Positions 12,341-23,284 of a stretch of DNA of 64,000 nucleotides are shown here, piece after piece. The first letter of the stretch is position 1. The number at the start of each line of letters is the position of its first letter. The position numbers were made by a program, and so were the translations under genes. The notes under the pieces are model-generated. The model saw nothing but the letters and a program-made list of their open reading frames with translations, did not search any database and was not told where the DNA came from. Location of the stretch: assembly GCA_014281115.1 (NCBI GenBank), contig JACONQ010000004.1, forward strand, positions 1,488,001 to 1,552,000. The letters run 5' to 3'. Source of the DNA: Laburnicola sp. R22_1 (lineage: Eukaryota; Ascomycota; Dothideomycetes; Pleosporales; Didymosphaeriaceae).

Positions 12341-13675
12341 CCCCAGCAGCTGTTAGGTAGAGGTGTGAATGGCGGCTATCGCGATATTCATGCAAAATCC
12401 GAGGAGGGACGACAGTGCGACATTCGTTTGTTCGAGGCAGTGAGCGACGGCTGCGATAGTCTGCGGCGAAGGGACGAAACTGGCGGCAGCGATAATATAG
12501 GATGATAATGTGCGATAGCGATAGCTCGGCGCGGGCGGCGGGCGGACGTTCGTTTGGTGTTTTGGCTTGTTTCCACAGCAATAACACCTTGCCAAGACCG
12601 ACGTTCTTCCACGTCAGCACCCACCCGCGCCTTGCTTCACACCGCCCCACCCTTCGAGTCTTACGGCTCTCCGCATGCATTCTTGCTATTCAGTGTTACA
12701 GTAAGCTTAGGGAAAGAGCAAGGAAGGTGTGAAGGGTCACGAAGAAAAGCCCTGCTTTTGGTGTGCTCTTACGAGTCGAAGCAGCTATGGGAACTCAAGA
12801 GCTTGTACAGATGATCTAGACGAAAGATTGGGACAGGTCAGGGAAGACGATATTGAGGGTGTTAGCCGGTTTGCCATGCAAAGCGCAGCAGCAGGATGCC
12901 ATGCATATTATTCGATTGATTTTAGAGGACCCGCAGAACGATTAAGAAACCCTATCTAAAGAGCTTAGTCGACCACTCAAGATGGCTGTCAAGGATAATT
13001 CCGAACATATCGTATTACTTCTGTTGTCAGGCTAAGAGAGTCTGCAAAAGGATCAAGATTTTTGGCAAGATCCCTCTCAACCATCTACACGCCATGGCTG
13101 CGAACGCATACTGAGAATTGCTTTAGGTTCCGCGGCGCGTGCCCTCCACGAGAACCTTAAGCTTTCAAAACAAGAGGCCGCAAATCTAGAGGGGATATAG
13201 CTCGAGATGCGATAGGAATTGAAGTGACCCCCTGATCAACGCTCAGATCTCCTTGTCCGCCGCAATGCATCCACTCAGTCTTGGATCGCCCTCTCCAATG
13301 CCCCTTTCCGCTTATAGTGTCTTTAACGAGCGACACGGTACTAATCTATAGTCAACAATTGGTACACATGCTGGGACGAGCTTTTGTTCAACTTACTTGA
13401 CATGGACTGCATTGTTCTCGGCATTAATCCCTTTGCCTTGCCCGTGTTTCAAGCGTTCCTCCAGTTCAGTCTTTCTATCGGTCGATAGCCCCGTATCTGG
13501 CTGCGCTAAAGCTGGTAATACAATCGTCTCTGATTGATCGATGGCTGATGGTTCAACTTCAGCTGTGCCACCATGTGAAACTACGCCTCTATGTTGTGTC
13601 GCCTTGGGGTGTCGCTACAACCCATCTAGATCCCCGGGAAACACAGCGCTAATATTTTTTTGAGGCGAAGTTGCG
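12341..13675. other. intergenic stretch, nothing recognisable
   Basis: Holds the 5' leader and promoter of Cyk3 (about 12341-12700) and then sequence without a supported ORF. Overlapping minus-strand frames at 12267-12680 are shadows of the Cyk3 first exon and leader. Confidence 0.5.
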
Positions 13676-15794
13676 ATGCAGATCCGTTCTATCGCTGTAG
13701 AGAAGTCGCAGCAGATCGAGTTCGTTGTTCGGAACCAACATACATGTTCTTCGCTACTACCTCTAGCACTCCATACAACTTGAAACCAGAAGAATGGGCT
13801 CATGTAATAAAGGGAAACGAACTTCTCTACGCTTTTCAAATAGACACGGAGCAAACAGAGAAACTCCAGTCAGCCAAGCTACTGACCAGTGGTTCTGCGA
13901 CTACAGACATTCACAAGCCTACTATTGGTGCAGTGGGAGGAACCGATGTTATTACAGCTAGCTCATTTGACTCGATCGTTCTGATCCGTAGATTCACCAG
14001 GCGAGGTGATCATCCTTTCCCTTGTCCTAAAAAGCCTTTGCTGACGTTTAGCCTTCATGATTCATCTTAATTCCGCGATCGGTAGCACCATGAACGAAGT
14101 TGGCGATGCGAATACGATCAACGCCGGGCTCTTTTGGTGCAACGCCAAATCCGTGAGCACAACGCAGATCTTCAAGGTCCAGACTAGTCTCGAACAATGG
14201 TCTCTGGAAAGCGGAATGTCAAAGAGGTCCGTCAACGCCAGCCTAGGCGTCCCAGATCTGGTCGAAGTCAACATTGGGTACAGTGCTGAGAAAGCATCAT
14301 CTACATCCGGGGGAACCGAGACAGCTCAGACCTCGGAGAATTTGATGTGGTCTGGACATGGTGGTAATGCGACTATTAGTGTTGAGTGAGTGAAGGTGCA
14401 ATACTGTGTTGGGACCGGACTAATATGGCTCAGTCCGCCAAAGTGGCGCCAGTCGTTGAATGATTACCGTAATTGGAGGCCAGTTCAGGTAACTGTCTTG
14501 ATCTTTCCATGCAACTATGTCAGCTCACCCCCTAACAGTACGAAAATGCCATTCGGATTGATGAGTTCATTGGAAGGCTTCCAGGCTTCAGCGACGTACC
14601 AGTCTTGTTCTCCAGCATCCTAGCATCGGGGGTGCTCGATTGTACTGTCATTGCAATTCCTCCAAGCGGAATAGTGCCGGTCGATGCTGAAAAACTTGGC
14701 AGTCAACCGCAGATCGGCCTGGCTGTTGAATCAAGGACTGGGAAGATGAAAGTCGATAGAGCAGAAAAACCTGCGAAAGCGCCGGTTCTGGTGGACGTAG
14801 CTCCCGAGCTCCCGAGGATTACTCTTGGGCAGTCTTCTCCACGGGTCGCGACATCAAGCGAGAGATTCGTGCGAACCTCTAAGCCAGTCTCAACCCAATG
14901 GTCAATATTTCGTTCGAGATACCGTTCTTTGGATCTCTTCGAGCAAACAAGACATCGATTTCGGTTATGCTGCGCTGGATGTCGCGCACGTTCAAAGAGG
15001 TTCCATGGGCAGACACCCAGGCAGGCATCGAGGAGAAAGAGGCGCAAGAAAAGAAGACCGAGGCAGATTGGCAGGAAAAGCTGGCAGCTATGAAAGATGA
15101 GGAAAAGCCAGCTGTGAACGAACAGCACGAGAAAGAAAAGCAAGACGCGGAGCAGCAGAGGGCCACGGCTGCAAAGACATAGGCTGACAGTTTCTTCATC
15201 CGCAGCCTCACGTCACGAGCTTGGATCATCGCCATTTGGCAAGTGGAAAGAGCAGCAGGAATGTCCGAGGCCGATTTCGAAGACGTGAAGGCCAGCGTTA
15301 TCAAGTACTTCAGTGGACCCAAAACTATCGAGAATGGCTGCGACTACATCTCGAAGATGACTACAACGAGCACGAATAAGAAGGCGACAAGAAAGCCTCT
15401 CGCGTCCTTCTATGTGCATGCAAGCGACGGTCTGTCTCGAGACGAAATTGCCGTAGCAGAATCCGGCCACCCAGCCTGTGCTTTCAATGCCATTGACAGG
15501 CGCATGAACCTCAGCAGCATCCATATTCTCCCAGTCAAAGGCGAGATCGAAGTCTATGCCGGTGAGAAATTTCCTACCGTGTCTGTGCTGAATGAGACTG
15601 CGTTGCTGTAGATCCAGGAGGCCAGAACATCGCTTGGGTTCTTCAAGACTCAGGGGAAAGCTGTTACACTGTGGTTAGAACAGGACCTGGATCAGGACAA
15701 GGACAGTTATCTTCTCGGCCAGAAGACATTCTCACCTACGCTGTCTAGCTACTTGGACAGGATTGAAGCGGAGATACAGCAAGGATTGGCTTGA
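13676..15794 (+). pseudogene. broken gene, possibly MACPF-like
   Basis: Coding-like blocks are joined by good short introns at 14006-14051, 14386-14433 and 14489-14538, restoring a long protein. It includes a GGNATISVDPPKW... block followed by WRPV, which recalls the Gly-Gly...Pro..Trp...Trp-Arg region of fungal MACPF/perforin-like proteins. The frame then breaks. There is an apparent 1-base shift near 13735-13745 after the ATG at 13676 and another near 14795-14825. Downstream, one frame stays coding-like to 15794, with a charged coiled-coil-like part near 15030-15180. It is interrupted only by TAA 14880, TAG 15180 and TAG 15609. Each stop is one C-to-T change away from a Gln codon. Alternatively 15562-15611 is an intron, which would end the protein at 15748. 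Family assignment is tentative. Confidence 0.5.
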
Positions 15795-15993
15795 TTGAAA
15801 TGCTTATTGATTGCATATTTTGGGTCAAGGTTTGTAGTCTCCTATTAAGCAAGAATTCTATATGGCATCAATCATGGTAGTTATATTTCGATGTTTGTCC
15901 AATCGTTGTGAGCATGTGGGAGGAAAGAATGTGCTTCAATTGAGCTACAGACGTGCAAGCCAGTGCACAGAGTCTCCACAACACCGAGACCAC

Positions 15994-16753
15994 CTAATAA
16001 GCTGCTTGACCGATCCTGTATTTCTCGGTTAGCAGTGCGCATGTATTAGATTCCATACTACTCACATGTTTCCAGGGACCGTGTATCGCGCGACGACGTA
16101 TACAGAGCCATCGCTAGCAGCAGCGGAAGCTATTCCAACCTTGGTAGTGCTCTTCCACACAATTTGGGCTGTTTTCACGATCAGTATCTACGTTGCTGAT
16201 ACCATGTGTTACACAAATGCTTACTGTAGTGACCGAAACTCATGAAGTTGCTCGACGAGATGGGCTCGCCATTGTACAAGCTCTTCTCTTCGAGGAACGA
16301 ATCCACAGCATTGGTCAAAGGAGTGCTGGCACCTGAGCCGTACTGCATGTATATATTCTCGCCCTGGCCGGAGACTCCAGAGTGTTCAAACTGTTTGGTA
16401 GCGGCAAGGTTGTCAGCCCACTCCTGGGCTGCAGCCTGTAGGCCTGCGTCCCAAGTCAAGTCCGAGGTGCCAACCTCGGCACGGGCATCGTTGTGCGCAT
16501 CGAGAGCCTTTTGCTGGTCCGCTGTGAGGCTTGTAGGGTTGTTTCCTGTAGACCCGCCAGCGGCCGGGGTCGTTGCAGGCACTGAAGGTGCAGGTTGTGT
16601 GATCGTGGCGGAAGGTGCAACTTGGCTGGGGGCAGGAGATACAGCTGGGGTGTTTGGAGCAGGGACTCCGGGCCTGTTCCAGCCCCAAGAGGGGATGCTC
16701 CAGGCGGCGGCGCTGGACACAAGGAGGGAGGTAGCAAACGTAGAAAGACGCAT
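15994..16753 (-). CDS. secreted CAP/PR-1-like (SCP) protein
   Basis: Three exons (16753-16225, 16168-16066, 16015-15994); introns 56 and 50 bp; 217 aa. Residues 1-19 are a typical signal peptide (MRLSTFATSLLVSSAAAWS). A Pro/Ala/Thr-rich linker to about residue 75 looks O-glycosylated. The CAP domain follows with HNDAR, FEHSG, GENIY and, rebuilt across intron 1, GHYTQIVWKST, giving the conserved His/Glu/His cavity residues. The ATG at 16753 is chosen because the 11 residues before it would precede the signal peptide. CAP proteins of fungi (Pry family) bind sterols or lipids outside the cell. The protein contains no cysteine at all, whereas many fungal CAP proteins have a disulphide near the C-terminus. 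Confidence 0.9.
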
Positions 16754-18995
16754 CTTGGCAGTGGTATGTGTATGGATGGGATACAATTCTGCAATGTGAG
16801 CTTAGACTGTAGTAGGCTCAGAACAAAATGAATGAGTGTAAGAATGGAAGATGTAAAGAATGAATGAAGAAGCGTGTGAAGAGCCCTGCGCTGGTCACTG
16901 TGGAAATAGAGCAGAGACCCATCACTTTATATTGGATCGCTCGTGCCCACCATGGCGATGTAGATCCTTGTTTCCCACAATTGCAATCAATTAGTGCAGT
17001 CGAATGACTGCTAATGTATGTTGTGTTCGCCTGGTGGTTCCACTCATTTCCACACCCAAGCCTCGACTGAGGATAACTTCGGCGTTTCAAACCGCAACGG
17101 TCTAGATCTCAGCAGTGACAGTCTCATTAATTAATAGTCCTAGGGAGCGTGCCAAATGGGAGGAGCATTTCCTGCATGTGGACAGCCTGTCAAAAAAACA
17201 AAAGGTGCGCTGCTTCTTCAGTCAACGTTGAAAGCCTACCTAGGTGCCTAACACAGGTAATGTTCATGATGTTCAAGATGAGTCTGCAGTTGGGAGTCTG
17301 AGCTAATTCCCCAGCTAATTTAAACCTGACAGTGTCGCACTAGAGCCACGTCGGGGCAATTTTGACAACGGGCGCTATGATTGTAGGGGCGAGTAGTGCG
17401 GGTGAAATCGGTCCGAGCTTCACCATCAAAAAAACGTCAATCATCGCGCCTGCCGACATTGCTCTAGGCTAGTATTTCTACTTTTTGATGATAAAAGCAA
17501 TCTCTCTGACGGTTCAGTTTACTTTCTTTTTTTCTAGTGATGAATCTAGACTTCGATGAAGAACACTCGGGGAATTTAAAGAGGGGCAACTAATCTCACA
17601 TGTGCACGCTCGGACGGTTCCACCAACGCCACTTACTGCCACAACATGCGGGGATCAAGCCGTGCGTTTCAGGTTAACAACATACACTGGAGCACTCGAT
17701 CATCGGATGGAATTTATTTTCCTTGTGCATCCGGGCCGAGCCTGTTTTCCGATCGTCACAGCATGTCGGTCATCGGTAGAGTTTCAGGCTTTCAGCCCAG
17801 AGCATATATACAAGGCATAAAGCTAAGTTACTGTTTCTTTATGTCGTCATTCTGTCGTGATTTGTTGCAATATCAAACTTCAGGATGCTTGTGACGATGA
17901 ATAGCTTGGGGTATCGGACAATGTTAAGACACAATGGCTCAAGCCAGTATATGGAATGTTCAAAAGACGCCAACCTGCTGTCACAGATTGTCATGGGCTG
18001 TAGCGTGGTAGACCGTGCTGGGTTCCGTCTTCTCATTAAGTCTTCGAACTTATTGCTTATATGCAATTCTTTAGTAACAACCAGAAGGAAAAGTCCGTGT
18101 CAATATTGTACCTTAATCGCGCTCCTTGTCTCAAACTACCTTTGCTAAGTTCTAGTACAGCCTTATATCTTCCGATCTTGACACTTGCTGCATGTCTAAT
18201 TCCTCCTTGACTGAACAGTCTGTCGGTAACGAAGAAAGAAAAGAGTTGGAAACCTGGCATTCAGACCGCCTGTGTTCACTGATCTATGAACGTTGTATAT
18301 GTACGGTACCTCCCAGCGTTCATGAAACATATCGTTCAGAGAATTTATTCAAAACTCTCCTGTTGGTACTGCTTTCGTGTCCCAAAGACATCGGTCAATT
18401 TCTAATGATATTAACATGGTGATAGCTTTGCCGCACCCAACGGATCTGCGATGCACTCTTCGAGTATATTGATTTCCATTCTCTTTATAGTAGTAGTCGA
18501 TAGATCTAATAATGCACACTGTTCATTTCATTTTAAGTCCATTCTTAGAGTAGTTTACAATGCTGTAACTAAAAACAGGGGAATGTGGTGAGGTATGATC
18601 CGCAAGAAACATAAGATGGCAGAACTTTGATACTGCTAGAACATGTGGAATGTGGGATGTTCTAAAAGATTCTTCCATTTAGCTAGCGCGTAGGGAAACT
18701 AACCCTACCATAGGTAATCTCATTGAGTGGAAAACATAGCCGTACTCGACAGATCGATTTCACCGAAGGTAGCGTCTCCGCACGCATTGTTCACCGGCCT
18801 CGATCTTCCTTGAGTGAACATTCTATTCCCTGTGAAGACATTGTATATTCATCAAGCTTTTATATATCCAGTCCTTCCGCAGTTAACACTAACCAATAAT
18901 CAAATGCCCTCCCTTCAACGCCCCCGAACTTAATCAGTTAAAACCCTAAACCCCAAAACCGTCACCACCCCAAATTCACCCCATCTCAACCCACC
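16754..18995. other. 2.2-kb gene-poor stretch
   Basis: Promoter side of the CAP gene (to about 17100), then moderately AT-rich sequence with only short frames on both strands and no recognisable protein, RNA or repeat. I see no feature to support. A CCCTAAACCCCAAAACC run near 18943 is not a telomere array. Confidence 0.5.
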
Positions 18996-19396
18996 ATGCC
19001 AACCCACTCGCGCATTGCCTCGACCGTCTCATCCGCCTCCGACCACACCATCACGCCCCACGACTACGCGACTTCGTCTCCTACTACACAACTATCTGCC
19101 TCCCCCGCGACCGGACCTTGTCTACTTCGCATCCCATCACCGAGTCCCAAGTCAAAGACCTCGCGCATGTGCAACTGCTGCGTCTGTGGGAGGTCCTCAT
19201 CGAGATGCGCGACACGCCTGGGCGCTCGCCGTTCCTGGACTTCTCGACTGCGAAGGCGCCGCCTGCGGGGTTTGCAGAGCGGATGAATCAGAGTGCGGGG
19301 GTTGTCGAGGGGGTGCTGCGGGAGAAGTGGGGAGAGGTGTTCAGGGAGGAGGAGAGGGCCGTGTCGTGGAAGGGGGTGGAGAGTAAGAAGGAGTAG
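18996..19396 (+). pseudogene. small gene with an internal frameshift
   Basis: The ATG at 18996 sits in an ideal context (caccATG) and opens a frame reading MPTHSRIASTVSSASDHTITPHDYA. Just after this, near 19065-19072, the coding-like sequence moves to another frame: LRDFVSYYTTICLPRD, then SHPITESQVKDLAHVQLLRLWEVL and on to the stop at 19394-19396. Together the two parts look like one conserved protein of about 130 residues with a helical C-terminal half. No GT-AG intron can bridge them, so a small indel (real or an assembly error) is the simplest reading. I do not recognise the family. Confidence 0.45.
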
Positions 19397-20475
19397 AGAG
19401 GTGGGAGAGAAGAGGAATCGGAGCATCAACATGTGATGAAAAGAAGGCATGTGAGAATGTACACGGGACGTGAGTTGTTGAAGATGGAGCGACTAGCATG
19501 AGAGACTTGGGGCCGCCAGAGTAGAGGGAGACTGGTTGGGCTGCTGGAGAGCTCTCGTTCTTGGATTAGTTCTGAATATGAATCGATCAATCAACCCACG
19601 TGTATCCTTATGCATCTATTAGCATATTAACCACTTACTAGTAACATTGAGTTAGTTATAAGACAATGGTTACCTTGAATTATTGATGTTTTTTAGCAAC
19701 TTGGCAGCGTGATACCGTGAGCCAAAAGGCATATCAAGTCGTGGGCATTGGGATAGTCTGCACATGTGAGAGTTAATAAAAGCTCCCAGTTCTTGAGATG
19801 AATTCTGGACCCGGAACTCTTATTATGAGAAGTGGACCCATGGCTGAAGTGATGCCTTGTATGCCGAGTATTGACGAACATGACGAACTCTCGCTAGAAT
19901 ATTAAGAGTGCGATAGGCGTACCTTGGTCTCAACTATAAGGAAAGGTGGTGATCGAATCCCGTTGGCCTTGCGTTGGATTAGGGCAGCTGGTAGGTCTTC
20001 GAAAAACGGTAGGTGATGTAGCGAACGGTGGTTCTGTTTGGTCAGCATGCTGCCGTTGTTTGAAACGAGGAAAAGATTAGCACGCCAGGCACCAAAGCAG
20101 GATGGTGGCTTGATATTTTCTGATCTTTTTTACTACCTCCGTTTCTGGATATTCTGCTAGGCGCGCGCCTCGAAATACAGTACCAGGGAAACCAAAATAG
20201 TTCGCCATCAGACGCCTAAAGGGTGACAAAACCCCGTACCCACGCAAATCCGCCCAACGCCGCCATTACCATCGTAAATCACTAATGAGCATGTCTCCAC
20301 CAAGTCGCAATACTTCTACAACGCTCATGTCGATTAGGTTGTTCGTTTTCGCCTAGTTAAAAGCCGGTGCTGAACCATATTGCCATCCGTCTATGACCCT
20401 TGAGTCAATGTTTCGCTATAGCGAAACCCCCCTTTATGAACAGAAACATTGTTGGAACAAGCAATAGAAAGTCAG
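19397..20475. other. intergenic region between two convergent genes
   Basis: No supported gene. It ends with a TGAGTCA site and an 18-bp perfect palindrome (20401-20427) close to the 3' end of the bZIP gene. Confidence 0.5.
20401..20427. promoter_or_regulatory. AP-1-type site next to an 18-bp perfect palindrome
   Basis: TGAGTCA at 20401-20407 is the canonical AP-1/Gcn4 half-site pair. Two bases further, GTTTCGCTATAGCGAAAC (20410-20427) is identical to its own reverse complement. The pair lies about 50 bases beyond the stop of the bZIP gene. It could be a protein-binding site, or the palindrome could form a hairpin in a 3' UTR. Confidence 0.35.
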
Positions 20476-21951
20476 CTAGCGCCATGTATCGACAGACATC
20501 GAGTCGTTAGCGAGCGATCCAGTGTCAGGACTCGTCCGTGGAGACTGTGTATTCCTCTGGAACTGCTGGGCCATGCGCACAATGTCTGCATTCTCTCCAT
20601 CAGAAGGCCGGGGCCGCAGTGGCTTTAGCGTGTTGCCCAATGTTGCAATAATGCCGGCAGTGTCGAGCTCAAGAGCGCTGTACTTGGGTGGGTGTGAGCG
20701 TCGGACGACCGTATCTCGCCTCTCCTGTGGTGGGAGCGGCTTCAGTCTACCGAACCAATCCATCTTGTCTTGATCCATGGGGACACGACCATCAAAGAGC
20801 TTGAACGCCTCGCTACATCCGATGGACTGTTTCGCACCATACGGTGTTGAAGCATCTGGAATATGGGGCTCCATTGTCTCCAGCGCGTTGCTAATGCTCG
20901 GGTTCCGAGAGGTTGGCGAGGGTGGTAGCTCCTCATTCTTGAGTTGTGCGACTCTCTGGCACCAGGCTCGCTGACGGGGATTCGCTTGACAATCCTCACA
21001 ACTACCTGGCCCGGCAATGGCCGCCGGCTTATCGACGTCGTCCGATGCTGGGACGACTTCATCTTGGCCTTTCAGTACGCCGTGGAACTGCGGGTCCTTG
21101 CAGACACAGTGTGTGTCTTCGGTACAGAAACCACATTTGGAGTCGGCATCGTTGCCGTCCTGCGGTAGGAATCTATGACTAGTAAAGTCTGTTTCTAGAC
21201 TGGCATAGTCATCCTCAGCTTGTGGGGTCAGCCGAGAGGCTGTCGTTCCCGCTGGAGCATGGAGTGCAGGAGCAGCGCTGGTGAAGGGATTGACCGACGA
21301 CGCCGGGTCCTGGTCGGTAGAGCCAGCGGCCTCGCCGTTTGTGTGAAAGTCGGCGAAACCGAGGCCGACGTTTTTGGAGTCGTAGTCGGAGAATGAAGCG
21401 ATGGATGCGCGCATCGGCGACTCTTGGCTATTGTCGAAGAAGCCGGGCTGGCGCTCGACGGATAGATTGGTGTTGTAGGAGTAGCTTGGCTGCTGGAGGC
21501 GCTGTTCATACGACTGACACCGCGCCGCTGCCCTCCTGTATTTGTCCTTCCAGAGGTTACGTTCATTTGTCAGCTTGACCAGTTGTTTCTCCAGGTCGTC
21601 CTTTTGGGAGCTGAGTCTACGGTTCTCGGAGAGGATGGTGCTGATCTCGTTGTTGTGCTTCTGTCGCTCTGCCTCCACCTGCACCATCATGTCTGCGAGT
21701 TTCTGGGCTTTTCTCGCCCGGAACTGGCGCTGGGACTCGCGATTCTGGGCTTTGCGCTTCGACGCAGGCTCGTCGGTAGCGGGCTTGCGGCCGGGTTTGG
21801 GGCGTGGTAGCACCTCATACGTGCTACTTGCGGGGCCACAAGCTGGGCGGGAGGGCTGGTTGTACGCGCCATTTGGTGACGGGGCCGTCACGGCGGGGGC
21901 GAGGTTGCTTGTGGGCGGCGTGGGCACAATGGCTAACGAGTAGTCAGTCAT
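20476..21951 (-). CDS. bZIP transcription factor with HapX-like cysteine-rich motifs
   Basis: Single exon, 491 aa from the ATG at 21951. The open frame continues upstream to 22242, but that part is not conserved-looking. A PRPKPGRKPATD stretch leads into the basic region (KRKAQNRESQRQFRARKAQK, about 64-84) and a leucine-zipper-like coiled coil to about 140. Two Cys clusters follow: CGFC...HCVC at 273-284 and CEDC...WC at 318-331. The PKPGRKPATD lead-in and the CGFC-type cluster recall HapX, the fungal iron regulator whose Cys-rich regions sense iron. However, the zipper differs from canonical HapX and only two clusters are seen. It may be a paralogous family. Nuclear DNA binding is inferred from the bZIP. 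Confidence 0.8.
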   Translation of the reverse strand: MTDYSLAIVPTPPTSNLAPAVTAPSPNGAYNQPSRPACGPASSTYEVLPRPKPGRKPATDEPASKRKAQNRESQRQFRARKAQKLADMMVQVEAERQKHNNEISTILSENRRLSSQKDDLEKQLVKLTNERNLWKDKYRRAAARCQSYEQRLQQPSYSYNTNLSVERQPGFFDNSQESPMRASIASFSDYDSKNVGLGFADFHTNGEAAGSTDQDPASSVNPFTSAAPALHAPAGTTASRLTPQAEDDYASLETDFTSHRFLPQDGNDADSKCGFCTEDTHCVCKDPQFHGVLKGQDEVVPASDDVDKPAAIAGPGSCEDCQANPRQRAWCQRVAQLKNEELPPSPTSRNPSISNALETMEPHIPDASTPYGAKQSIGCSEAFKLFDGRVPMDQDKMDWFGRLKPLPPQERRDTVVRRSHPPKYSALELDTAGIIATLGNTLKPLRPRPSDGENADIVRMAQQFQRNTQSPRTSPDTGSLANDSMSVDTWR

Positions 21952-23284
21952 TGAGGCCAGCTGCAAATAAGAACAGTACGTCTCTGAAACGTACCGCGGT
22001 GGCCGTTGACAGTTACATCGGACGTTCCAGAAGGTGATTGAGCAGCTGTGTCGGAATTGCACGGCGTCGAAGCCGCCGACGAGGCATCGTCGTGGAACAT
22101 GGTCGAGAGATGATGGTGCAGGCAGAGTCACAAGAGGACATCCGTTATCAGATCGCGAGATCCTCCATCTGATAAAGGGTGGTCCGATCTCGGATTTCGG
22201 GCGGCTTCGGAGCCCCGCAGTATGACTAAGCTTGTCTGTCAAAATTTTCCAAGATTCACGTGACGATCCACCACCTGAAAGTCAAGAGCCCGGGCTCCCC
22301 TTGCCCCACTATGAACACGAGAGGAAGGCTGACTTACGTACACAAGGGTCAACACTACCACAGTCAACGAGAAGATACCGATGGGAGTGAATTGATAGGT
22401 CGACGTGGAGGAAGTGAAGAAGGCGGAGTGAAGAGAAAGCTCGACCAAGCTCATGCTAGGTGGCCTTATACCAATCTTCAAAGTTGCTCCCAACCTACTA
22501 TGTCAATTGGCCATCGAAAAAGGTCTTAGACTAATATGAAGGTTAATTATCGCATCCGCGCTGATTATATTTCCATTGCTACGACGCTTATTTGCAAGTG
22601 TTGCAGCAAGCACTTAACTCAATGTGCAGAAGCGGTGTTTGCTGGCAATATTTTCGTGCATACGATAAAGATTGTCTATTCTGGCATGCTAGTATTGCAG
22701 GCTGTTTTTGGAAACTTCAGTTTCAGTACTCCGCAGCCACACATTTCGATGTCCCGATGTTACTTTTCGTCACCTGGATGTGCAGTCGTGCATGTTGGTT
22801 CGGTTTGCTGAATGTGGATTCCGTGATGGAACGGCGATGGATTCGGGAGCGGCGTGGTACGACCGTAGGCATGGAGATGGCGTGAGGGTGGCGTGGCGCG
22901 GTTTTTGGCGACTGCGTGGTTCGTGGCACTTCGTGAACCACGAAGTTTACGAACCGTTTCAGGAGGTGTATTTGACACGGTGCTTAGGCAAACGCTAACT
23001 ATAGGGGCGGCCCATGAGTTTAGCACTGGACATGGAGTTCAACAGCATGTGGCATCGTTCAACATCCTAGGTTGTAAAGAGAAGATATATTACCGAAATC
23101 GGCATGCGTCTATCCTCTCGCAAGCACACATGACTGTCTCTTCCGTTGGCATGAACTGTTGTCGGAAGAAAGTCAGATACTATTTCATCCTCCACTGTGT
23201 TCCCATTGAAGAGCTTCGAAAATTTCCTGCATTCCGTATACCCAATGATGTATCTAGCGAGAGCGCACTGTCATTGAGACAGCC
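21952..23284. other. bZIP promoter side and intergenic sequence
   Basis: The bZIP 5' leader and promoter occupy roughly 21952-22500. The rest has no supported gene. A short hairpin lies at 22928-22946. Confidence 0.5.
22928..22946. other. perfect 8-bp inverted repeat with 3-base loop
   Basis: acttcgtg and cacgaagt flank a 3-base loop; part of the arm (ttcgtgg / ccacgaa) is repeated just upstream. No gene context is apparent. Confidence 0.6.

Noticed and set aside
12267..12680. Minus-strand frame ending in LVQGRLLMGR
   Set aside because: Wrong frame over the Cyk3 first exon; the correct frame gives the SH3 start.
18935..18965. CCCTAAACCCCAAAACC run resembling telomere repeat
   Set aside because: Not a tandem array of the fungal TTAGGG/CCCTAA unit and not at a sequence end.
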